DNA of 64,000 nt. It comes from Neodontobutis hainanensis. Lineage: Eukaryota > Chordata > Actinopteri > Gobiiformes > Odontobutidae. Both the position numbers and the translations under genes were made by a program. Of the stretch, positions 1 to 11,482 are shown piece by piece (within the stretch, counting starts at the first letter, position 1; the number at the start of each line of letters is the position of its first letter). Location of the stretch: assembly GCA_024349245.1 (NCBI GenBank), contig JALDNG010000016.1:1550001-1614000 (forward strand), written 5' to 3'. Under the pieces are notes generated by a model that searched no databases, had not been told where the DNA came from, and saw only the letters and a list, made by a program, of their open reading frames with translations.

Positions 1-139
1 TGCTACTACCACTCTGACTGTGGACGTGTTGGATGGAGATGACTTAGGCCCAATGTTCCAGCCTTGTATTCTTGTTAACAACACTCATGACTGCACTCCC
101 CTGACCTACCATGTTGCCATCCCTGAGCTCACTGATCCG
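1..139 (+). CDS. pcdh15: pcdh15 exon 1 of window (partial): end of EC2, start of EC3
   Basis: Codons run from base 2 to 139 (46 residues) and the donor is CCG|gtaaga, phase 0. The exon is cut by the window edge. It carries the last strand of EC2 ending VLDGDDLGPMF and the first part of EC3 with two cysteines nine residues apart (window residues 22 and 31, in PCILVNNTHDC). Human PCDH15 has the same cysteine spacing, which separates it from most cadherins; a disulphide-closed loop is an inference. The EC2-EC3 linker reads DGDDLGP instead of the canonical DxNDNxP. There is an N-glycosylation sequon at NNT. Confidence 0.95.
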
Positions 140-2114
140 GTAAGAACCAGGCCAAGGGCTAGTGCCAACTCACTGTACTTCCACAAGGTCAGTCAGTGCA
201 TCTGTCGGGTCAGTGTAAGAATGTTATTATTTGTCTCTTTTGTGAATGCACATTATAAATATGTATATTAGGTGACAATAGTTAGTTATAGTACAAATGC
301 ACACACACTATATACCAGCAATTGCAGCGTAAGGTGAGCTGACCTAGGAAGACAGCCGAACAACACTGAAGCTCATAGATGCAAGACAAATATCAGGGCA
401 GATTGTGTGACACCTGGGAGCAAGAGATAAAGGGTTGAGAATGAGAGAGCAAGTGTTTAGTTTTGGAATATTTTGTACATGCATGTGTACTCCTGCATAT
501 TAATGTCTCCTTGTATTGAGTTGAACTAAGGTGCCCTGAATTGATTTGAACTGCTCTGACCTGAGTTCTGCACCTGCTTTGGAGCATGGAGGTCATGACA
601 TTAGTTTTGTCCTTTGTAGTTTGCTGCCTTTAGCATTTCTTTGGGTACTTTTGTTTTCTTTCACTGGGAAGTCAAGTTTTTCCATTCACAGTTTGGCTAC
701 ATTATGTATAATTTATCATAAAAGGTTTGCAGACTGGTACATGTGCAGAACCTTGGGAGAAAATATTTGCAGTGATCCTTTACTTATTGACAGGTCTAAA
801 TGATACATTGATGTCTTTTAAAGCTGTTAAATTTTATTGCAGTTTAACAGAATGACTTTTATTTTATTGCTTCCAATAACCTTGCAAATCTGAACCAGCG
901 TTTGTGGGTTCCTCATTCTGCAGTGTAACCATTCTAACATTTCTGTCCAGGGGGGAGTATTCTTATAATTGACAAGTGTATTGTAATTAATCACAATAGC
1001 TAGACAGGCATTATTAAGTTGATCTGTATTTATTTTTGGCCCCGGGGGTATATGATGTGGGCTCTGGAGTCTCCTGGATAATGACTGCTAGAGGAGGGTA
1101 TTATAGCTAATCATCATTGTGCAGAGCTAGGGGGATTTGATTTAGCGCACCTCCAGACATTGTAAAAGCGAGAGGGCTGGTTAGGGGAGGGGTGTGAGGA
1201 TTACTCCAGAGCTGAAGGATATAAATATAGCCCCTAAGGGAGGGATTCTTCCTGCCAGAGAACTGTTAGCCATGTGGCTGTTACGCCAAGAAAGTTCAGC
1301 CCCGTAGCATTGTCACACACACACACACACACTGTATCGGCCATATGGAGCATACTCAAAAGTGATGTGCTAAACAGATTCCTCTGTAGACATATGCTAG
1401 CCGGGGTAAAAGTGTATGCAAAAGTAATGCTGGATAATTAGTCTGAAAGTAGCCTGCAGCATCAGATTACCCGATGTGCTACTTATTAGAATCACGCCCC
1501 TGAGACAAAGATTCCATAACATTGTTTTATTCATTAAACACCCTGATAGCTTTATGGTAACCACGTCACAAATTTTAGTGACCTGATTAAAATACATAAA
1601 AAAAACTTTGTTATTATCAATTATTTAAAATTACAATTAATTAAGTAAAATTGCGCAGCTATAGCAGCCTTTTGAACATCTATAATGACATGTATACCCA
1701 CAATAATCTCAAACACAATAATTATCCGAGCAAACATCTACTTAATGCAGATTTATTGGTGATGCATGGATTCAGAGCTGGTGTCCCAATGAGTACAAGT
1801 CTCCCATGCAACAGAATATTAACTAGCACATTAGTAGGCGGACGTTTATGCCGGCAAAGTTGTAATAGTTAGAAAAGCTTATGCAGATAATAGCATTCCC
1901 TAAACAATTGAAGAGTATCATTTAAAATGCTTTATGGTTGTTGCTGCTGTGTAATTAAAAACTAGTCGCAGTAACCAACACAGTAATACATTGTCTTATT
2001 ATTTCCTTTTAGATAAATACATTTATTGTGACAGTATTTGCTCTGCAGCCAGGGTTGTGTTGGCAGACTTGTCTGTTGGCACTTTGTTGACTTTTCTCTC
2101 ACCCATTGTTCTAG
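140..2114 (+). other. Intron 1 (pcdh15)
   Basis: 1975 bp, phase 0. It contains a short CA microsatellite at 1314-1332. The stretch 1025-1310 is richer in G and C than its surroundings and could be a conserved non-coding element. No gene seen; short open frames have no cadherin or other recognisable content. Confidence 0.8.
1314..1332. repeat. CA microsatellite
   Basis: About nine and a half CA units, uninterrupted, in intron 1. Confidence 0.9.
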
Positions 2115-2223
2115 AAAGAGCTGAATCCACTGAAAGTGACCCCTCCAATCAGTGCAGTAGACATGGACAGAAACATACAGCCCCCATCAGATAGACCTAA
2201 AATCCTATACTCCATCCTACTCG
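2115..2223 (+). CDS. pcdh15: pcdh15 exon 2 of window: EC3
   Basis: 109 nt; acceptor ttgttctag|AAAGAG, donor CTCG|gtaagt; enters phase 0 and leaves phase 1. It encodes about 36 residues of EC3 starting KELNPLKVTPP and containing DRNIQPPSDRP, a PCDH15-specific stretch nearly identical in human. The AVDMDRN segment sits where a classical cadherin has its DxD calcium ligands. Length is not a multiple of three, but exons 2 and 3 together are 222 nt, so only joint skipping would keep frame. Confidence 0.95.
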
Positions 2224-2337
2224 GTAAGTGTCTCATATAAAATATTTGTTTTTTATACTACCATTACTTTGCTTCTTACTGTTATTTCTGTGGTCCTTAA
2301 AGATACAATGAATCCAAATCTGTAACTGTTCTCACAG

Positions 2338-2450
2338 GTCAACCAGCTACATTTGCACAGTTTTTCTCCTTGAACCAGACCACAGCTGAACTGCTTGTTC
2401 TGCGGCCTATCAGCAGAGACTTGTACCAAAGGTTCACGCTCAAAATAAAG
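2338..2450 (+). CDS. pcdh15: pcdh15 exon 3 of window: EC3
   Basis: 113 nt; acceptor ttctcacag|GTCAAC, donor AAAG|gtaaac; enters phase 1, leaves phase 0. It encodes residues 83-120 of the window protein. The usual LDRE calcium motif is replaced by PISRD (human PVNRD), a weaker site in keeping with the known atypical EC2-EC3/EC3-EC4 region of PCDH15. One sequon, NQT. The intron before it is only 114 bp, the shortest in the window. Confidence 0.95.
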
Positions 2451-4930
2451 GTAAACATGGGAGCTTGGTTTAACTTAGATTTTTGTATGTAATAAAGATA
2501 AGAATGTCTCCTTATTGGAATATTAGTATTGTATAACGGATAAATACCACATTATTAAAGACTGAATCCATTTGTTTTGAGTTTGTTTTTAAACGCATGC
2601 AAGAAAAATAAAGCAGGGTACTTTTCCTTCTCCATTTCAGTAATCTCAGTCCTGGAAGGCCATTAACCTTATCTTTAGCCTGGATGGGTGTGAGGAACAT
2701 GTTATGATTTATGGACTTAGAGAAGGATGGGTCGCTGTGCTCTCATGAATCCTAATTTAGAGCATGGATTGCCAGGGCGCTACTGCAGAACAGCAGTGCA
2801 GATGAACTTTCCATGCAGCCCTCACTAACCTCCAGACCCCTCTGAGCACTGTGTAACCTGATGTTTACCAGGAGTGCTGGAGAGCAAAGAGATGAAAAGG
2901 AGGGAGTAGAGGAAGGAAGATTGATCATATATGAGAGGCATTTTGCATGTCTTCAGGAGAAGCTACAGGAGCAGAGACAGTTCAAAGAGGAACAAACTCA
3001 AAGAGCAAAAGATGGAAAAAGATGTGAGTGGAGAGAGGGTAGTAGTCTTATGTACCTGTGTCATGGAGAGGAGGAGCACAGGCGCAGAGTGAGAATTAGA
3101 CTTGAGGCTGCTTTGATTCAGCACAGCATGTGGTGAACATGGGCTTATGTTTGATATTTATATTATCAAAATTAATTGTGAAGTGAACTAAACACACTTT
3201 TTCAGTTATAATTATAGTTGTAATTGATCTAGAAACTACCTAAATGTATGAGCCAGACTCCGGCTATAGTCAAACCAGATCAAACCTCACTGGTTCACCA
3301 ATCCACATCATTTTTTTAAAATAATTTTCTACATGAGGTCCCAACCAAATTCAAGGAGGCAGATCGATTGTATTAACAATTTTCACACAAAGAATGAGAC
3401 AAAATTTGTGCAACATCTCATTACATAGCAACATAACATTGCATAGATATGACAGTATGAGATAAAAAAACTGATGAATAACAATGGACAAATAGACTCA
3501 AATAGAAAATTTCTTCAAAACACCCTGTTTCTTTAAGAAGGCAAAATTATAGACCAATCATAAGTGTGACTTTTAAATGCAGCACACCTTTTGTAGACGT
3601 GTGTGGTGAAGCTGTGGAGCACAGGTCATTTAGCACTGCCTTCCAGAAATAGGGACACCGCTAAACAGCTAAATCACCTGGGAACAGTGTAATCCCCCAT
3701 CCCATCTTCTCTTTCTCATTCACAGACAAAATGTGTGAGTAAATGTTGAGAAAAGAGCAAATACCCAGGGACACGCATGCAGTCTGTCCGTCAATGACAG
3801 CAATTTTTCCCTCAGGTGCTTGTGCGGGTAGATTGGATCCTCGGGTCAGCTCTGTGTAGGTGTTCTTTATTATCACTCAGCGTAAGAATGGGAGATTTTG
3901 TGGAAAATAGTCTGCCCTTATGCTGGTGGTTGAAGTGAAAACAGGTGTATCCTTAACTGAATGCACCAGACCAGGTAAAGTGGCTCGCTGAAGTCTGCAG
4001 AATTCAGGAATAAACAATAAACAAGCAATTGCACACTTTTTTTTGGTCCCTGCGCTCCACTGTTTAGTTGTGAATTCCTCAGTTACAATCAGCACTCCAC
4101 AACACAAGCTGAGTGAAATTGGGCTAATGTGCAGAATTAGTTCCAGGTCATGGCTTAGACTGGTGTCGTCTCACTCCCCCTCTCCATCTGTATTTTCAAA
4201 GCCTTAATGTCTCTGAAGCATCCCTGTGTGGGAGGAACAAGTGGCATATGGGTTGGGGAAGAGAACGCTCGCATTGACGGCCTAACCAGACAGTATTCCA
4301 TTGGACTGGACTTACACACTGTACTTAACACAGATTACAACTGCTTAAGATTTTAAAGGGGGCTTGAATAGTTGAGACTACAATTTTTTAAACAGAATAT
4401 TTCTTATATTAAAAGATTCTGGATTGAGGATATCTGGAAAAGTGTATCTGTTAATTGTGTGTTTTTCAAGTATTATCATAAAATCTACTTTTAATAGACA
4501 AATGGTGGCAAGATACAGCTGCACAAGCCAGATGAATGATGCTCATGCTCTGGCTATTATAACACAATTTTGCCTAATTCTGGCACTGTCTTAGCTGGTA
4601 ATATTTCAATAGAACCCCTTTCCATCATTGGTCAGTCATTTGGAAGAGTACCACAAGCTTCTAATTACCATCTATTACCCACAAATGATGGTATTTGTGT
4701 TAAGTGCTTGGTAATTACAAAGACCTAATCCAAAGTGGACCCTTGATTAAATTTAGTCTGCGTAACATTTTTGTAATTGAAATGACACTCAGAAAAATGA
4801 CTCCTTTCTACCTCCTGTGTCAGAGGGACAGTATCATTTCGTGGATGTCATAATACACAACCGGCCGAGCAGTTTTCTAGTTTGTTTCACATTGACTTAC
4901 TGTCTCTGTATTTTCCTTATATTTTCTTAG
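2451..4930 (+). other. Intron 3 (pcdh15)
   Basis: 2480 bp, phase 0, between the two halves of EC3 coding sequence. Unique-looking AT-rich sequence; no repeat family recognised. An open frame at 2861-3136 is Glu/Lys/Arg-rich, lacks homology to anything I recognise and is judged non-coding. Confidence 0.75.
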
Positions 4931-5137
4931 GCTCAGCAGGACAACGGACACCCCCTGCCCGCGTTTGCTGACCTCATTATCGAGATTCTGGATGAGAACA
5001 ATCAGGCTCCATATTTCCAGTTTGCCACCTATCAGGGCTATGTGAGTGAGTCGGCCCCAGTGGGAACAACCATCTCCGCCAGCGCCAACCTAACCGCCCC
5101 CCTGGGAATCATCGCTCTGGATAATGACATTGAGGAG
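4931..5137 (+). CDS. pcdh15: pcdh15 exon 4 of window: EC3 end, EC4 first half
   Basis: 207 nt (69 codons), phase 0 both ends; acceptor ttttcttag|GCTCAG, donor GAGGAG|gtagag. It begins AQQDNGHPLPAFAD, passes the EC3-EC4 boundary at DENNQAPYF (DENN in place of DxNDN), and continues into EC4 with YQGYVSESAPVG and ALDNDIEE. The end was set by continuity with human (DIED|TKDP) and the next exon, not by the longer open frame, which runs on to 5251. The donor differs from consensus at +4 (gtagag). A symmetric exon, so skipping would keep frame but break EC3-EC4. Confidence 0.93.
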
Positions 5138-5416
5138 GTAGAGAAAGTCATTATATCAGCCTATGTTCACAGTGGCCTACGAGGTGCAGCTGTTGGCCCA
5201 TCCATTCCCCAAAAACAAACACAGCATGCTGATTTTACACTGGTCAAATGTTGATTACAGAGTCATGTTTTTATGTACTTGTGTTTGTATAGTAAGTGTA
5301 ATGTCACAATTCATTTTCATGCTTTGTGTCATTGTTGTAGCTGGCTCCCGGTGTTACTCCTGTAGGTAAAGGGGATGATTGGAGAGGCAATGATACACAC
5401 ACACACAGTTCTAATA

Positions 5417-5790
5417 AGGGATGTCCCGAGCTAGGATTTGATTTACAAGTCTAGGTCACTTGTGGTGAGGCCATAAAAAAGTTATTCTTTTGCTGATTTT
5501 CAAAAAAAGTTTGAAAAGTCCATGATATGAAATATTTACCTTGAGGTCTTTTGGGGAAATACCATATTCTATCACATCACATTGAGGGATAATTAAAGAT
5601 AGACAGGAATATTGAAAACTTTTTGTCACGCTTTAAATTATTTGGTTAAATTTACAAAACTTTATTATTTCCCATTAGTTACAGCTGCCCATCTAACAAT
5701 GATCCTTTGATAAAGTACCTGCAGTTCATCAGGTTGTACTCATGACAAAAAGGATCTATTGAAAAGCTTATTCCTAGCTCTGACATCCCT
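5417..5790. mobile_element. hAT-like MITE with 18-19 bp terminal inverted repeats
   Basis: The left end agggatgtcccgagctagga (5417-5436) is the inverse of the right end tcctagctctgacatccct (5772-5790): 18 bases pair, interrupted by CC against A. The 374-bp body is AT rich and non-coding. The 'agggatgtc' terminus resembles non-autonomous hAT elements of fish; I do not see a clear 8-bp target duplication, so superfamily is a guess while the inverted-repeat structure is seen directly. Confidence 0.72.
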
Positions 5791-5960
5791 GGTGTGCCTG
5801 CATGTATTATTTAATAAAACTAAAAGCACTCATCACTGCTGGAGACATCATCAACCCAAAATTATAACTTTTTTTTTATGAAAACGCCAAAATGACACCT
5901 TTTATCAGTCCATATTTTATAAACAACTATTTTCAACTCAAAGCAGGTCTGCAGTAATGA

Positions 5961-5963
<3 letters not shown>

Positions 5964-6026
<63 letters not shown>
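5964..6026. repeat. TG microsatellite
   Basis: About 63 bases of (GT)n interrupted by TATG and TATATG, between the MITE and the minisatellite in intron 4. Likely length-polymorphic. A short CA run also lies at 5394-5407. Confidence 0.95.
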
Positions 6027-7103
6027 CTCTCTTCTGTTTGGAGTGCTGTGCTTCCTCTTTACATTCTGGTGAAAAGTTTAGCTTTGGTCACTTCTTTGCA
6101 TAAATTATAATTATTCTTTGAAAATACAAATATCACTTTTTCAAAACGATTACGGTGTTCTGTGTGTGCAGTGGTTAGATATGGGAGATGGTGTTTACAC
6201 AATTACCTGCTGATGCCTCATTGTTTTGCATGGTTCTGTCTAGTATGTGTTCCATGGATAATGCCTATTAAATCCTAACGGCACTGAAGGGGATCCATCT
6301 AGACCGGAAGAAATGTACACATCCAACACAAATGATCCTGCTCGAGTCTATCTTTCAAACAAGACTTTTTACTCAGTCCTTGGAGAAGATTAACAAATCA
6401 AAGTGGATTGAAAACAGAGATAAAGAAATCAATACGCCGCCCAGTCTCGATGTTTACCAAAGTCTCTTAAGAGGGCTCATTGATGGACACAGATCGAAGC
6501 AGGCTTCAGCAATGAACCGCTATGGACTTTGTTAACACCGTCAAAGCACAACACTCATGTGGAACTCCCAGTGACAAAGCAGTCTTCAGTCCTGGCATCA
6601 AAAACCAAACTCAGTGGAAGGATCTAAAATGTTCTTAATACAAGATGTAAATGGTCTAAATGCACTCTAGGTCACTTGTATCTGGATGTATTCAGGGATC
6701 ACACATGCAGCCTGGCTTACAGTGAGACATTATGTGTTTCAGTCAAAGAACAGCAGTTACAGTGTATTTGGTTTAGTCAGTGAAGCAGTGGTGTCTATGC
6801 ATAATATTCATTCTTTAAGACTTTTAAGGTTTAACAGTTGAATTGAAACGCTAAAGGACACAAGTAAAGCTCCTAGTACAGGTGCCTTTTATGTAGCAAC
6901 TCTCTCTTAATATGAAGAAGGTAAAAGCACTATTTTTAACCAATCAACAGATGTTTAGCAAATAAAAGGTAGAAGTGAGGTCCAGTTTAATGTGGACTTG
7001 GTAGGACTGAGTAGTAAATATGAATGCAACAAGTCTAGCTCGCCACATTTCCAGATATAGTCAGAGGACGGACTGAATTGCAGAGTCTGAAGGGAGCTTG
7101 GGT

Positions 7104-7171
7104 CGTTTTTACAAATGTTTTTACAAATGTTTTTACAAATGTTTTTACAAATGTTTTTACAAATGTTTTTA
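7104..7171. repeat. 12-bp minisatellite (gtttttacaaat)n
   Basis: Five exact copies of the 12-mer gtttttacaaat plus a partial copy, in tandem. Because the period is a multiple of three, the minus strand gives a repeating Lys-Asn-Ile-Cys peptide in an open frame; this is a by-product, not a gene. Confidence 0.95.
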
Positions 7172-7303
7172 TGTTCATTAAGCATCTTGCCTCATACAGA
7201 TGATTTTAAATAAATGCTCTGTATTTTTCTATACTTATAAAAGGAAAGATGGGAGTTGTTATTTATAGTCCTAAAAGGAACATTTTTTCCACCATGCTCT
7301 GTG

Positions 7304-7350
7304 TCTAACGGTTTAACACTTTTGCGTTACAAAAGTGTTAAACCGTTAGA
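7304..7350. repeat. Perfect 21-bp inverted repeat with 5-nt loop
   Basis: Arms 7304-7324 (tctaacggtttaacactttt g) and 7330-7350 are exact reverse complements around the loop cgtta. No mismatch in 21 bp, about 210 bp upstream of exon 5. In the pre-mRNA it would form a strong hairpin. It has no poly-A tail or direct repeats that would mark it as a SINE. Confidence 0.97.
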
Positions 7351-7558
7351 TCTTCAGCTCCTTACCAACTGCTCAAAAGACAGACGAAAATCCTATCATC
7401 ACATTTCTTCATAACTCTTTGGCAGATCAAAATGTGCTGTTTGATAGGTTTCTCAGCCCGACAGCTGGGGCCATGATAAAAAAAAAAAAGAAAAAAAAAT
7501 ATAAAACCCTTATGTCCCCATTGTAACTCATTTCTTTCCTTTATCTTTCTGTTGGAAG

Positions 7559-7693
7559 ACCAAAGACCCCATGGTGACGATTACTCTGAGGGATTACACC
7601 AGCATCTTTAGCCTAACCCCAACTGGAATAATCCGCTACCTGAGGTTGCTCAAACCTGTGGACCGGGAGACCCAGATGACCTACACTTTCACG
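7559..7693 (+). CDS. pcdh15: pcdh15 exon 5 of window: EC4
   Basis: 135 nt (45 codons), phase 0 both ends; acceptor tttctgttggaag|ACCAAA, donor TTCACG|gtatgt. The exon starts TKDPM and ends in DRETQMTYTFT. It supplies the middle of EC4 including DYTSIFSLTPTGIIRYL and the PVDRE calcium motif. The acceptor has A at -3 (gaag), weaker than usual, but preceded by a good pyrimidine tract from about 7529. Confidence 0.94.
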
Positions 7694-8938
7694 GTATGTT
7701 GATTAGTTATTTAATAAAAAGATATACATTTATTAAGGAGTCTTGTTTCAGTTTGATTTTAAAAGATTTAAAGTTGAAGTTTAAATGAAAGTTTGAGCTA
7801 GTACATTGAAAAAAACAAGATATAAAGATCTTAATTAATTAGTCTGCATGTTCTCACCATGTTACTGTGGGTTCTCTCCGGGTACTCCAGCTTCCTCCCA
7901 CCGTCCAAAGACATGCATGTAGAGGTTAATTGGCAACTCTAAAGTGTCCCTAGTGAATGTGACTGCGACTAACTATCCATTGTCCAGGGTGTACTCTGCC
8001 TAAGGAGCAACCCTGCTGGGATAGGATCCAGTCACCTGCGACCCCTAATGGGACTAAGAAGGAGAAAATGAATAGATGAATGAATAACTAGATGTGATAT
8101 GTGTCTTTATGATACAGATAAAGTTGTGTATAAAAAAACAAATACTTAACAATAAAAGATTAACAAGAAAACAGTAAAGGTTAGTCCACTAAATGTTTTA
8201 TATAGAATGTAATCAGTTCACTTCATCTTGTTAGAACATTTGTTGTACTGAAATATATTGTATTTAGTGCATACAGTGGTGATGACAAAATCTGTATATC
8301 CAAATCCTTTTGCCTGGAAATTCCACAGAAAACGGTTGGACAGAGAGCAAAAAAAAAAAAAAGTAGCTGATAAAAGTGAAAGAGCTGCTGTCATACAGAG
8401 TACATAATCTTCTGTGCCATGCCTTTACTGCAATGTCTAGCTTCTACATCTTCTTCTACCCACTCCTTATGTACATTATATCCAGTGTGCCCTGTCACCT
8501 TTGTTTGAAGGCTGAGTGCAGATTTTGAGGAAAAGCTATTTCACTAACTGAAGCATGTATTGCCAACTCATCCACCTGTTGTTGTCATTTTTTTTTTTTT
8601 TTGCTCCAAAACTTCATTTGCACTCAGTCCATTTTATTTTTTTCTGTTTGCCAGTGAGTAGAGATCAGAGCTGAGACAAATAAACATGTAGTTTTCTTAG
8701 ATTGCAAGCTGTTCTTTAGACAAACTTAAGATGGGTTCTCGCTTCACCCCACTTTTGTCAAGTCGGATAAAATAACCCACACAAAAGAAGAGTTGAGTTC
8801 AAGTGACTTTTTTGACATTTTCTCTCAAACAACAGAACAATCCTCAAAGTGCAAGATTGGTGTTGTGTTTCCTCTCAACAAACAGATGCTTAAAATCTGT
8901 TTCTGTTGTTTATGTATTTCACTTTCTTGTGTTTACAG
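7694..8938 (+). other. Intron 5 (pcdh15)
   Basis: 1245 bp, phase 0. It holds an interspersed repeat (7843-8086) and homopolymer runs of A (8349-8362) and T (8588-8602). Nothing else recognised. Confidence 0.8.
7843..8086 (+). repeat. Teleost interspersed repeat, 3' part
   Basis: Contains gggttctctccgggtactcc, cagcttcctccc, gtccaaagacatgca, gttaattggcaactctaaa, and ctgggataggatccag, ending aatagatgaatgaataa. I recognise this arrangement as a dispersed repeat common in spiny-rayed fish genomes, here diverged. The matching 5' portion, with a tRNA-like head, is seen separately at 13213-13288. I do not assign a family name. Confidence 0.7.
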
Positions 8939-9088
8939 ATGGTGGCATCTGACGGAGTGCAGCTAAGCAGTCCAGTGACTGTCAATATCCTTGTCATCGA
9001 TGCCAATGACAATACACCCACGTTTGGCCTTGTCTCCTATAGCGTCGAAGTCTTCACTGACATGCGACCAGGAGAGACCGTGATACAG
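8939..9088 (+). CDS. pcdh15: pcdh15 exon 6 of window: EC4 end, EC5 start
   Basis: 150 nt (50 codons), phase 0 both ends; acceptor cttgtgtttacag|ATGGTG, donor ATACAG|gtaaac. It carries ASDGVQ (end of EC4), the fully canonical EC4-EC5 calcium linker DANDNTPTF, and the first EC5 strand ending DMRPGETVIQ. The first codon ATG is internal, not a start. The frame stays open some 300 bases past the donor, but that part has no cadherin content. Confidence 0.95.
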
Positions 9089-11482
9089 GTAAACAATCAA
9101 ACACTTCTGACATCAACTGCCTTTGAATATTTGGTGGTCTGCTTCTATGCCTCTATCCTCTCACCTGTCTTTTTCATGCATTCCAGTGCATTGTATTGTC
9201 AGACAAACCTCTGGAACAGTTTCCTTGTCCTCACTCATAACCGGTCCCTTTTACAGCAGTGGGAATTTCATTCACCAATATCCTGTCACAGCCTGCCCTG
9301 TTTTTGCTCCACTAGCAACACAGCATACAAGAGCCACTGTCCTCTCGTGTTGCGTCCTGGTGTAAAAAAATCTGAGCTGCTTCTAGTCTGACATACTATA
9401 TACACGTTTTATACACAAGCTATTTTAACAAAATGGCAAAAATAATGGCAAGTAATCTAAATGATATCAAAACTTTAAAAAAGTACATGGCTAAATTACA
9501 TAAATAACCCTTAATGCTCTGTGTAAAACACACAGTAGTTCCTGTGCATTTACTACTTCTGGCACACCTTGTAGGATTTTTATTTTTACTTGTCCCGAAG
9601 ATAGTCCAAGGCAGTGTGGAAGAAGCTATGAAGCAAATCTAAAGTGGACATTTACAACATGAAGCAGGCAGACAGGAGCTAATTCCAGTCTATAGTCACT
9701 TTCACACATCCACTGAGAACCTTACCATGCACCAATCCAAGTGCCCCAGTTGTACAAACAAAATTCCAAATTAAAACTTTCACACTCGCACACAATCCTC
9801 CAGGGACCCTAGTGTCAAATCTGGGGCATCCCGTTTACAATGTATGGTCTGCATACATGCTACATCAAGCTAATTAAGCTTCTCAGGACAGTCACCAAAA
9901 CTGTTCATGAGATGTATGAACATTAAACATGCGGCCATTTTGCGGACTTAATCTGCATGTGCAAGCAACAACATTGTAACCCCAATTATGTCCACACTGG
10001 ATGTGTGAAAGTGGCATTTGTATTCAAACATATCCAAGAAGTGGAAAGTAATGTACAAAGCTGTAAAGAGTTCTCCTCTCACAGCCCTAGTTACGTAAAC
10101 CAAATGCCCTCTCATGATTGTTTCTGCGGAGACTCAGTCATTCTTTATACATGACATCCCTCAGGAGGTTATACTGGGTTGCCAGCTGGGGATGAGAAAA
10201 TGGACGGAATTGTTTTCACACGTCTGGATAAAGTCTAGAGGATAATTCTAGTGTAAATGGAGTTGGAATAGCTCACCATTTTGTTTTCTGTTACCCCAAC
10301 TTATTGCGGGTTAAAGATTAGACATAAGAAAAACAGGAGAAGTACCTTAAAAGGGGCCAGAGAAATCAGAGAAAAGTTTCCCTACCTTCTATTAGGTTTT
10401 ATTGCTGATGGATTTAAGTCAGTGTAGGAATGAAAATTGTATTTATATTTGATTCAGATTATTTGTATTATGAGGTCTGAACAGTAGATTTAAAGGTTAT
10501 GTGTATAATGCTCACATGAAAAGAAAGCAATCATCCATGCATGTAAACTCAAACTTAACCCCAACTAACTAAATAAACCCATAACCCAACTGCACTGCAT
10601 CTGTATGTGTGTGCCCACATCATTGTCTTTTATTTAGTAGTCAGAGCATGATCTTTTGTCTTTCAGTGGATCTGTTCTTTGAGAACAGCCTTTACAAAAA
10701 TGTCAGACACCGAAAAGGTCAGGTTTAATCTGTTTTAAAAACCAGCCATTCAACCCTCCCCGAAATGAGGCCAGGGGTCACAATGTGGCTGGTACCGCCG
10801 CTTAACCGATTTTTATGAGAACCACAGTCACCTCTTGAGAATATTGCTGCTTATTTGATGCTTCGGCATTTACTCCAACATCAGAAGCATGTAAAAGGAG
10901 GTTCGGCATTTGAGAATTCAACTTTCAAGGCCTTGAAGACATGAAGCCAACTCCACCATGAGGGCTCATAATTACAAGCAGCAGGGTGCACTTAATAATT
11001 AGCTGAAAATTAAATGGCTTTTGCTTAATTTAGTTGAAAACACAGCATTAATTATATATGCACCCCATTACACTGACACAATCCTAAACCCACAAAAACA
11101 GCTGCCATCTTTCCATAAATATGAAGAAATGTAATCAAGTAGGAACAGAAAACATCACACACATCATTCATGCAGAATGTGGTCTATTGTTTATTAAATA
11201 TGTCTATTATAAACGTCCACCATGTTCTCCAATAAACACAGGTGAGCATTAATGTATTAAATGTTTTCTACTAAGAGGACAACCTAGCTAAATTTGGTAA
11301 TATTAAGCTGAGAAATATTAACTGCCCGACTCCTTCAGTGAGCATGGTGCAGACAGCTGTTTTGGAGCCACAGAAGAGCTCTACAGTACATAAAGTATAA
11401 GTAAATTACAAAACTGACAGCTCCTATGTGTATCCTGTGTATAATATGTACTGTAAATGTTTCTCTCCATCTGTTCTGCTAG
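9089..11482 (+). other. Intron 6 (pcdh15)
   Basis: 2394 bp, phase 0, within EC5. AT rich and apparently unique; no repeat or gene recognised. Confidence 0.75.

Larger units (their letters stand above)
5138..7558 (+). other. Intron 4 (pcdh15)
   Basis: 2421 bp, phase 0. The most repeat-laden intron for its size: a hAT-like MITE, a TG microsatellite, a 12-bp minisatellite and a perfect hairpin, each listed separately. Confidence 0.8.

Noticed and set aside
2861..3136. 91-codon Glu/Lys-rich frame in intron 3
   Set aside because: Purine-rich low-complexity sequence, no homologue, no splice-site support.
6955..7185. Repeating KNIC peptide on the minus strand
   Set aside because: A direct product of the 12-bp minisatellite, whose period is a multiple of three.
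8906..9391. 161-codon frame covering exon 6
   Set aside because: Only 8939-9088 aligns to PCDH15; the rest is intron read-through past a good donor.
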